A stretch of DNA of 11,206 nt, taken from Oscillospiraceae bacterium. Its GTDB lineage: Bacteria; Bacillota; Clostridia; Oscillospirales; CAG-272. The notes beneath the pieces were generated by a model that worked only from the letters and a program-made list of their open reading frames with translations, made no database searches and had not been told where the DNA came from. Location: assembly GCA_009779295.1 (NCBI GenBank), contig WREN01000047.1, positions 1 through 11,206 of the forward strand. The letters run 5' to 3'. Below are positions 1 through 5,426 of the stretch, one piece after another; position 1 is the first letter of the stretch, and every line of letters starts with the position of its first letter. Both the position numbers and the translations under genes were made by a program.

Positions 1-120
1 CAGATACTTCACGCGTTAATGCTGGTAGCTTTAAGCACGGTATTGACGATTATAGGCGGGCACATTCCGGCATTGATGGCATCGCGCAAGGACGCGGTGG
101 AAGCGTTGCGGAGCGAATAA
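1..120 (+). CDS. ABC transporter permease, FtsX/MacB type, C-terminal end (partial)
   Basis: Frame 1 is open from the first base to TAA at 118-120, giving 39 residues, so the start lies outside the window. The fragment has a hydrophobic stretch (LMLVALSTVLTIIGG) followed by IPALMASRKDAVEALRSE. This matches the usual C-terminus of FtsX/MacB-family permeases, where the last membrane helix is followed by a motif like G-x-IPA-x-x-A-x-x-x-DPVEALR-x-E. Such permeases work with a MacB/LolD-type ATPase in the membrane to drive extrusion of peptides, lipoproteins or antibiotics, or to regulate cell-wall hydrolases; the substrate here cannot be told. The gene ends 2 bp from the stop of the oppositely oriented MBL-fold gene. 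The family call rests on this tail motif only. Confidence 0.72.
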   Translation, partial: QILHALMLVALSTVLTIIGGHIPALMASRKDAVEALRSE

Positions 121-122
121 AC

Positions 123-1034
123 TTACTCCAGCACCGACACATTCATCCCATCAGCGACAAAAACAATATCGCCGAGTTTATCCGTGCGATATATCAACAC
201 ACCCGCATCATTGAGAAGGTCAACGATCTCTTTGTGCGGGTGTCCGTATGAATTGCCGGTCTCGCAAAAAATAACTGCGGCAATCGGAGCGACGGCGTTT
301 AAGAAATCCGCGGAAGTCGATGTTGTCGAGCCGTGATGTCCGACTTTTAAAACGTCGCAAGTGAATTCGGATTTGGGAAATTTATTCAGCATCTCTTTCT
401 CAACCAATTTTTCAGCGTCGCCCGTAAACATAAAACTTGTCCCGCCATAGTCAAGACGTACCACGACGCTCCAATCGTTGAGGTTTTTGTAACTGTTGTT
501 AATCGGTGCCAAAATTTTAAAACTTACTTCGCCGACTGTGTAAACGTCGCCGGACTCAGCGATTATCATGTTTACGTTGTTTTTGTCTATCGCGTTGATC
601 ATACGCTCGAACGTTACGGTATCGTGAGTCATGTCCGGCAAAATCACATTTTTAACGTTATATGTATCGACCACCATGTCCGCGCCGCCGATGTGGTCTT
701 CGTGCGGATGCGTGAATATCGCGTATTCAATATCCTTAACCGATTGGGAATCCAAATATCTTTTCAACGCCTTTTCACTCTTATTCGTTCCGGCGTCGAT
801 GAGGATGTATTTGTTGTCCGGCATTACAATCAGCGTGCTGTCGCCTTGTCCGACGTCAATGAAATGCACTTCTATCGTGCCTTCCATCAATACTTTACCC
901 GTGCGGGTTGAACCTGCGTCAAAGAGGTCGGGGAAATATTTCGCGCCGAATATCGTAATTAACGCGATTATAGCAATGATTATTATCGATTGCCCGTTCT
1001 TTTTCATGTCAGATTTTGATTTAGAATTTTTCAT
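123..1034 (-). CDS. Membrane-anchored ComEC/Rec2-like MBL-fold metallohydrolase
   Basis: The 303-residue protein has a basic N-terminus, one hydrophobic segment at about residues 16-30 (signal anchor or signal peptide), and then a metallo-beta-lactamase fold from about residue 53. Metal-ligand motifs are complete: VHFIDVGQGDS (57-67), THPHEDHIGG (108-117) with the H-x-H-x-D-H signature, TGDAE (204-208), VGHHGS (231-236) and GHPH (264-267). FIDVGQGDS together with VGHHGS is typical of the C-terminal domain of the competence protein ComEC, here as a free-standing exported protein without the channel domain. ComEC MBL domains are thought to degrade the non-transforming DNA strand, so a nuclease or phosphodiesterase outside the membrane is possible but inferred. 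The ATG is preceded by AGGAG 11 nt upstream. It follows the subtilase by 89 bp in the same direction and may share its transcript. Confidence 0.85.
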   Translation of the reverse strand: MKNSKSKSDMKKNGQSIIIIAIIALITIFGAKYFPDLFDAGSTRTGKVLMEGTIEVHFIDVGQGDSTLIVMPDNKYILIDAGTNKSEKALKRYLDSQSVKDIEYAIFTHPHEDHIGGADMVVDTYNVKNVILPDMTHDTVTFERMINAIDKNNVNMIIAESGDVYTVGEVSFKILAPINNSYKNLNDWSVVVRLDYGGTSFMFTGDAEKLVEKEMLNKFPKSEFTCDVLKVGHHGSTTSTSADFLNAVAPIAAVIFCETGNSYGHPHKEIVDLLNDAGVLIYRTDKLGDIVFVADGMNVSVLE

Positions 1035-1063
1035 TATAAATTATTCTCCTGTCACTATTTTTC

Positions 1064-1117
1064 TTTTCAACATTAAATTGCTCACCCCTTAATAGGGTGA
1101 ACAATTTACGTTGAAAA
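1064..1117. repeat. 54-bp imperfect palindrome between two leftward genes
   Basis: The left arm (1064-1087) and right arm (1095-1117) are complementary over 21 base pairs: 8 outer pairs (TTTTCAAC with GTTGAAAA), an asymmetric 2/1 bulge, 7 pairs (TAAATTG with CAATTTA), a C/A mismatch, and 6 pairs (TCACCC with GGGTGA). The loop is 7 nt. It starts 6 bp after the subtilase stop and ends about 30 bp before the MBL gene start. Neither strand has a T-run directly after the hairpin, so it does not look like a standard Rho-independent terminator. It could be an mRNA-stabilising or processing hairpin, or a small palindromic repeat element. Confidence 0.75.
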
Positions 1118-1123
1118 TATTCG

Positions 1124-2650
1124 TTAATTTTTTTGCCCTTGTATATACTCAATAAACGCCAGAGGGTTGATGTATTTTAAACCGCTCGCGTCAACGTACG
1201 CCGTATCCCTGAGAATTTGCATGATTTCGTCAGCCGTTAATTCGGGCTTGACTTGCCAGCCCATCGCCAATACGCCTGCGGCGTAGGGCATTGCCCAGCT
1301 TAATCCGCCTTCGCCGGTGTATTGGTATGAAAATTCTCCTTCTCTGTACACTTCCGCGGATGTTCTATAATTTACAGGAGCAAGAATATCGGTTTTATTA
1401 ATCCAACCGGGAGAACTTAAAAATCCGGATCTGCATTTGGTAACTTCTTCAGGATTACTAAAATCATATCCGCACGCTCCGATAATTCTATGTTCCTGCG
1501 AACAATCGAGAACTAAAATTCCTGCTTCTTTTGCGCGTTTAACACTTTCGAGATATATTTTTCCGTTTGTCCAATCAGGATTTGTAGGTGTAGGAGCCGC
1601 CGAAATACTTACCACACGTATTTTTTCGCTGTCCGGTAAAGTTTTATTCGTTTCTACAATCCAATCAAGAGCGTCAGCATAATGTGTTGCGTCACCAGTC
1701 CAAGACGGAGCGGCTGCGTAATATAATTTCGCACCCGGAGCCGTTCCTATAGTTTCACCGACAAGAAGGCTCGCTACTGCCGGACCGTGCATACTCGATT
1801 CAGATTCACAATTGAAATTTTTATATTCTATTATTTTACCTGCATATTCGGGATGATTTGCATATAAAGGTTGATCGATTATAGCAACGTTTACACCTTT
1901 GCCGGTTATACCCTGTTCATGCAACGCGCGAACTCCGAGTCCCGGATTTTTTCCCGCTTCCATGATGGGTTCAGGGTGAAATTTTTCAAGAGCGGGCAGT
2001 TTTTGTATTGGCGGGAATATTGTCTTTTCATTGAACCAAAGAGTACGGATTTTTTGTGGTTCGTCAGAGAAGTCAGCGACATGAATATCTTTATTTCTCA
2101 CATCTTCATAATCCGGAACCCCGAAAATCGCTCTGTTTGATGTTTTTTTGAATACATAATATCTCGGGTCTTGTCTGCGTACATAGTAATCTCCGCTTTT
2201 CCATTCGACGAACATATACAAAACATCATTGATATTTTTTATTGTGTATGCAGGTATAACTTGCCATGCGGAAAATTCAAGATACCCTTTCGTCCATTTT
2301 TCTAATGTGTCATCAACGTCTCCTTGAAATTGTAACGCCGCTGTTCCTATATCAAAAAATCTAATTCGGGTCCAAATTAATTCATTCTTATTTATATTAG
2401 GTACATCCGGATCAAAATCATCAATCTTCTCTACCCAATCCACAACGCTCCATGTTCCTATAACTTCATTGTCCGGGATGAATACATAATCCATGTGCTC
2501 GTAAATTCTTTCGTCGTCGCTCGTGATTTCGATTTTAAGTTCAAATTCCGTCGTTTCTTCTTCCGGTTCCGCCAACGTTTCGTTAGCGCAGCCCGTGAAA
2601 ATCGCCAACATCATTGCCAATAGTATTATAGCACTCAAAATTTTTTTCAT
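1124..2650 (-). CDS. Subtilisin-family (S8) serine peptidase-like lipoprotein with N-terminal extra module
   Basis: This predicted lipoprotein is 508 residues from the chosen ATG at 2650. That start has GAGG 8 nt upstream; an ATG seven codons earlier lacks a good site. The signal peptide ends in FTGC, a lipobox with Cys21. Residues about 60-170 form a beta-rich module with pieces GTWSVVDWV, WTKG, EWKSGDY and YYVFKK. From memory this resembles a lipocalin-like repeat found in C-terminal parts of some M56/BlaR1-type proteins. The S8 domain follows: catalytic Asp259 in VAIIDQPL with downstream HPEYAG, His288 in MHGPAVASLLVG, and Ser451 in GLSWAMPYAAG. The region expected to carry the oxyanion Asn reads ILVLDCSQEH, with no Asn, so activity may be altered. 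It would act on the outer face of the membrane; the substrate is unknown. It lies 58 bp after the flotillin gene. Confidence 0.83.
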   Translation of the reverse strand: MKKILSAIILLAMMLAIFTGCANETLAEPEEETTEFELKIEITSDDERIYEHMDYVFIPDNEVIGTWSVVDWVEKIDDFDPDVPNINKNELIWTRIRFFDIGTAALQFQGDVDDTLEKWTKGYLEFSAWQVIPAYTIKNINDVLYMFVEWKSGDYYVRRQDPRYYVFKKTSNRAIFGVPDYEDVRNKDIHVADFSDEPQKIRTLWFNEKTIFPPIQKLPALEKFHPEPIMEAGKNPGLGVRALHEQGITGKGVNVAIIDQPLYANHPEYAGKIIEYKNFNCESESSMHGPAVASLLVGETIGTAPGAKLYYAAAPSWTGDATHYADALDWIVETNKTLPDSEKIRVVSISAAPTPTNPDWTNGKIYLESVKRAKEAGILVLDCSQEHRIIGACGYDFSNPEEVTKCRSGFLSSPGWINKTDILAPVNYRTSAEVYREGEFSYQYTGEGGLSWAMPYAAGVLAMGWQVKPELTADEIMQILRDTAYVDASGLKYINPLAFIEYIQGQKN

Positions 2651-2687
2651 GCCGCTCACCTCATCTTTCAAATTTTAATTATTTTTT

Positions 2688-2707
2688 GAATTTTATTTAT
2701 AAAATTC
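2688..2707. repeat. AT-rich dyad after the flotillin gene
   Basis: GAATTTTA (2688-2695) and TAAAATTC (2700-2707) form an 8-bp perfect inverted repeat around a 4-nt loop, 1 bp beyond the flotillin stop. On the coding (minus) strand it is followed by an A-rich rather than a U-rich stretch. It is therefore at best a weak terminator or attenuator and could be chance in AT-rich sequence. Confidence 0.3.
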
Positions 2708-2708
2708 T

Positions 2709-4130
2709 TTATTCCACGTCGGTTACGTCATCGGTTTTCGGCGTTCCGAGATATTCCGGCAGTTTCATGCCCGCGATGTCAAAGAGTTCGTTCATCGGCG
2801 GTAGCGATTTCAGCAAGCCCGACAGGAAGTTAGCCGTTGACGTTTTGCCGTCTTTGCCTGCGCCCGTGCCCGAATCCCAAACCGTGATTTTGTCTATCTT
2901 CAAGTTCTTGATAGCTTCGACTTGAATCTTGACGATGTCTTCCAGTTTGTCTGCGATGAGCATCTTGATCGCGCTGTTAGCTTCGCCGCCCGCTGAATTG
3001 ACGAGCTGCGCGAAACCGTCCGCTTGTTTCGTCAGGATTTCCCTCATACCGTTTGCTTCCGCCTGCATTTTATACAGGATACCGTCCGCTTCACCTTTAG
3101 CCCTGCGGCGGGTCTGTTCAGCTTCGGCTTCGGCTTGGATTTCCAAACGTTTCTTTTCGATTTCGATTTTTACAAGTACATCGGCTTCCTGCGTAGCTTT
3201 TTCAACGGTAGCGCGCTCGATTTCCGCGGCGCGTTTAGCGGCGTAGGATTCTTCCAATGCTTTCGCTTCCTGGATTTTTTCCGCTGCCGTAGCGCGTTTC
3301 AGAGCTTCAGCTTCGCGTTCGCGCCTGATAGCGTCGGACTCGGCGATTTGGATTTTCGCTTCGTTTTCGCCTTTGATAGCTTCCGAGTTTGCCATTGAAA
3401 CCTGGACACGCTGGTCGCGTTCCGCGTTCGCGGAACCGATCGCACCGGCTTTGTCAGCAACGGCGACTGAAACCTTCGCTTCGTTGATTGCTTTTGCGGC
3501 CGCTTCTTTACCGAGCGCGATGATGTATCCGCTTTCGTCGTTGATGTCGGTCACGTTGACGTTGATGAGCCGCAGACCGATCTTCTTCAATTCCGTTTCA
3601 ACGTTGCCGGAAACTGCGTCAAGGAATTTGTCGCGGTCGGTGTTGATTTCCTCGATCTCCATCGTCGCGATGATGAGACGCAATTGCCCGAAGATAATAT
3701 CTTCCGCGAGGCTTTGGATTTCGTTGTGTTTCAATCCTAACAGACGCTCTGCGGCGTTCTGCATGATACCGACTTCGGTCGAGATACCGACTGTAAATCT
3801 CGATGGTACGTCAACACGGATGTTCTGCTTTGAAAGCGCGTTCCTGAGGTCAACGTTAAGCGAGATAGGCGTGAGGTCGAGGTATTGATACGCCTGCACT
3901 ACCGGCCATATGAACGCCGCGCCTCCGTGTATACATTTCGCCGAACGCGAAGTTCCGTCCGCGTTATTGCCAACCTTACCGTAGATTACCATGACTTTGT
4001 CGGAAGGGCATTTGCGGTATCTTGACAGAAACACCATGAACGTGGTGAACAGGATAACAACGATAACAGTAATTAAAGCCGCCATCGTAAAGTCAAATGG
4101 AGTTGAAGCTGTGTTTACTATTTCATTCAT
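2709..4130 (-). CDS. floT: Flotillin-like SPFH-domain membrane scaffold protein
   Basis: The 473-residue protein is close in size to Bacillus YuaG/FloT. One membrane segment lies at about residues 14-36 and the SPFH/band-7 domain at about 40-210 (CPSDKVMVIYG, then PSRFTVGIS). A long Ala/Glu/Lys-rich region at about 210-370 (repeats such as EAEALKRA, EAKALEES, AEAEAEQTRRRAKGEADG) is predicted coiled coil, and a flotillin-type tail follows. Flotillins oligomerise on the inner face of the cell membrane and organise functional microdomains that help assemble signalling, secretion and protease complexes. The start is the ATG at 4130, because AGGAG stands 8 nt upstream; a longer reading would run into the preceding gene. 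The NfeD-like gene 37 bp upstream is the usual partner (compare Bacillus yuaF-yuaG), which strengthens the assignment. Confidence 0.93.
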   Translation of the reverse strand: MNEIVNTASTPFDFTMAALITVIVVILFTTFMVFLSRYRKCPSDKVMVIYGKVGNNADGTSRSAKCIHGGAAFIWPVVQAYQYLDLTPISLNVDLRNALSKQNIRVDVPSRFTVGISTEVGIMQNAAERLLGLKHNEIQSLAEDIIFGQLRLIIATMEIEEINTDRDKFLDAVSGNVETELKKIGLRLINVNVTDINDESGYIIALGKEAAAKAINEAKVSVAVADKAGAIGSANAERDQRVQVSMANSEAIKGENEAKIQIAESDAIRREREAEALKRATAAEKIQEAKALEESYAAKRAAEIERATVEKATQEADVLVKIEIEKKRLEIQAEAEAEQTRRRAKGEADGILYKMQAEANGMREILTKQADGFAQLVNSAGGEANSAIKMLIADKLEDIVKIQVEAIKNLKIDKITVWDSGTGAGKDGKTSTANFLSGLLKSLPPMNELFDIAGMKLPEYLGTPKTDDVTDVE

Positions 4131-4167
4131 GTCAATTTCTCCTTTATAAATTATAAAAATTTTTTTA

Positions 4168-4758
4168 TTACATAGGTTTGATTCTCTCAACAAGCAAATA
4201 TCCTACTTCGTCCGTCGCCACAACGCGAACAATTTCACCTGTTTTGATCGGCGTTTCGTCCGTGGTCATAGCGTTGAATTCCGAATATTTATCCTGTAAT
4301 GTGATATTAACTTTGCCCATTCCGCTCATTTTCGGCGGTATCTGCAAATATACCTGCCCGACTTTCCCTATTGCGTTCGACAATTCAATATTGCCGGACG
4401 ATTGCAAAGTGAGTATCAGTTTGATTAAAAACGCCATTCCGACGAGTGCGGCAAACCCTATTCCCACAGATAAAATTACTGTAAGTATGCCGTTGACGCC
4501 GGCTTCGCTTATCGCTATACCGCTCCAGCTCCCGACGCAAAGCATAGCCATTATACCGCGGATCGAGAACAACGCAAGCCCTCCGTCTCCGTCCGCGATT
4601 CCGTCAGGCGTACCGTCTCCGTCAATATCAATATCGCTGTCGTTTCCTAAACCGAAAAATAACATTACCGTTTGTATCAGCAATATAGTCGTGGATGGTA
4701 TCGCGATCAGCGCGAATATGCGTTGCAACAAATTTAAACTATTGTACCAATCTATCAC
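4168..4758 (-). CDS. NfeD-like (YuaF-type) membrane protein, flotillin partner
   Basis: This gives 196 residues from GTG at 4758. Hydrophobic segments lie at about residues 13-37 and 60-118 (probably two helices in the second stretch), followed by a C-terminal soluble domain of about 70 residues (AIGKVGQVYLQI to GYLLVERIKPM) typical of the NfeD OB-fold. NfeD-like proteins pair with SPFH proteins in membrane microdomains; the next gene is the flotillin. Between the first membrane segments is a very acidic loop (DIDIDGDGTPDGIADGDGG) resembling thrombospondin type 3 or dockerin Ca-binding loops. Start choice: AAAGGAG at 4774-4768 directly abuts an ATG at 4767 (zero spacing), whereas the in-frame GTG at 4758 has 9 nt, so GTG is preferred. 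The gene overlaps the end of the DUF1836 gene, suggesting coupled translation. Confidence 0.85.
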   Translation of the reverse strand: MIDWYNSLNLLQRIFALIAIPSTTILLIQTVMLFFGLGNDSDIDIDGDGTPDGIADGDGGLALFSIRGIMAMLCVGSWSGIAISEAGVNGILTVILSVGIGFAALVGMAFLIKLILTLQSSGNIELSNAIGKVGQVYLQIPPKMSGMGKVNITLQDKYSEFNAMTTDETPIKTGEIVRVVATDEVGYLLVERIKPM

Positions 4759-5347
4759 CGGCGCCATCTCCTTTCATAATATCTGTAAACAATTTTACAG
4801 AATGTTTTTGGATAATTGTTGCGTAGTACGTTATTACTATAATTTCAAGGGCGTTGTTCAAACGTCTTTTTGCTCCGGATATCCTTTCCTCATAATTTTC
4901 CGTACTTTCTTTGATATAATTTCTAAGCTGCTCGTTTGTGGTTTTGTCTTGATTCATCACTTTATCGATTATCTGGCAGATATAATCGTAAAGCAGCGAT
5001 TCCGCTATAATGGATTCCGATTCAATATTTGCCCTGCCGTTGATGTACCTCATCAAATAATCGATGCGCTCCAGAAGCATACTGTCCCTTAACATGTTTA
5101 TGATGAGGATCCTCGCTAAATGTTCCTTTGAATATTTTTTGTTGACAGTAGTCCCGATCCATCCTCTTTTTACCCAGTTTTGGATCGTAGAACCGTCCAC
5201 TCCGCTGATTTCCCTGATTTGCTGAAGCAGGATTCCGTCAGATATATAATATATCTTATTCAAGAATTCAAGCCCCGTAACATTGCCCATGTTCTTTTTG
5301 AGCATTACCGTACCCGGTATATGGTCGTCAATAATTCCTAATGTCAA
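4739..5347 (-). CDS. DUF1836 family protein, MerR-like HTH putative regulator
   Basis: The 202-residue protein looks like DUF1836, a Firmicutes family with a MerR-like winged-helix DNA-binding region. That region is at about residues 38-85: GILLQQIREISGVDGSTIQNW, then VKRGWIG and KKYSKEHLARILIINML. The remainder is helical and no ligand-binding domain is recognised. The start is an unusual TTG at 5347, well supported by AGGAGG 8 nt upstream (5361-5356). The first in-frame ATG, at codon 15, has no comparable site. The gene overlaps the NfeD-like gene at its 3' end and leads the NfeD-flotillin unit. A promoter-like sequence and a dyad lie just upstream, so autoregulation of this operon is the simplest idea, though untested. 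The family's actual targets are not known to me. Confidence 0.8.
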   Translation of the reverse strand: MTLGIIDDHIPGTVMLKKNMGNVTGLEFLNKIYYISDGILLQQIREISGVDGSTIQNWVKRGWIGTTVNKKYSKEHLARILIINMLRDSMLLERIDYLMRYINGRANIESESIIAESLLYDYICQIIDKVMNQDKTTNEQLRNYIKESTENYEERISGAKRRLNNALEIIVITYYATIIQKHSVKLFTDIMKGDGAGDRLVQ

Positions 5348-5355
5348 TCAATGTA

Positions 5356-5361
5356 CCTCCT
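5356..5361 (-). promoter_or_regulatory. Strong Shine-Dalgarno site fixing a TTG start
   Basis: Minus-strand AGGAGG lies 8 nt before the TTG at 5347. It is the best ribosome binding site nearby and decides the start of the DUF1836 gene in favour of TTG. Another TTG 3 nt closer to it is in a frame that soon meets a stop. Confidence 0.7.
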
Positions 5362-5371
5362 AACACAATTA

Positions 5372-5395
5372 TGTTGTACCTATTCAGGTATGACA
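5372..5395. promoter_or_regulatory. Interrupted dyad, candidate operator of the DUF1836-NfeD-flotillin operon
   Basis: The sequence has the form TGT-N2-TACCT-N4-AGGTA-N2-ACA, a symmetric 24-bp site with 8 matching pairs. It begins just after the -10 box of the predicted promoter and covers the expected transcription start, a classic repressor position. The gene read first is a putative DNA-binding protein, which makes it the obvious candidate binder. Binding itself is inference. Confidence 0.5.
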
Positions 5396-5397
5396 CA

Positions 5398-5426
5398 AGT
5401 ATATCATACAATCATTTGAACGTCAA
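5398..5426 (-). promoter_or_regulatory. Sigma-A-type promoter for DUF1836-NfeD-flotillin
   Basis: Minus-strand TTGACG (5426-5421) and TATACT (5403-5398) are separated by exactly 17 bp; each box matches the consensus at 5 of 6 positions. Transcription should begin near 5391, giving a leader of about 44 nt. The promoter overlaps the last codons of the YfhO gene, so the downstream genes can be expressed independently of it. Confidence 0.62.

Noticed and set aside
631..1092. A 153-codon rightward open frame over the MBL-fold gene
   Set aside because: It is an antisense shadow of a gene with complete catalytic motifs, and its end only runs into the palindrome region.
1064..1134. Palindrome plus downstream T-run as a rightward terminator
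   Set aside because: The T7 run starts about 10 nt beyond the stem and lies inside the leftward gene's end, and no rightward gene ends nearby; the permease stops almost 1 kb earlier.
2929..3888. Several rightward frames and apparent repeats over the flotillin gene
   Set aside because: They come from the Ala/Glu-rich coiled-coil codons of flotillin read on the other strand; the repetition is protein-level heptad composition, not a DNA tandem repeat.
4178..5092. A 304-codon rightward open frame opposite the NfeD-like and DUF1836 genes
   Set aside because: It lies wholly antisense to two recognisable genes, its product has no family features, and no ribosome binding site or promoter supports it.
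5368..5398. A MerR-type promoter (TTGTGT, 19-bp spacer with dyad, CATAAT) before DUF1836
   Set aside because: The arrangement fits the MerR pattern in form, but the overlapping TTGACG-17-TATACT promoter is much nearer consensus, and the MerR-type reading would leave a leader of only about 14 nt. Kept only as an alternative.
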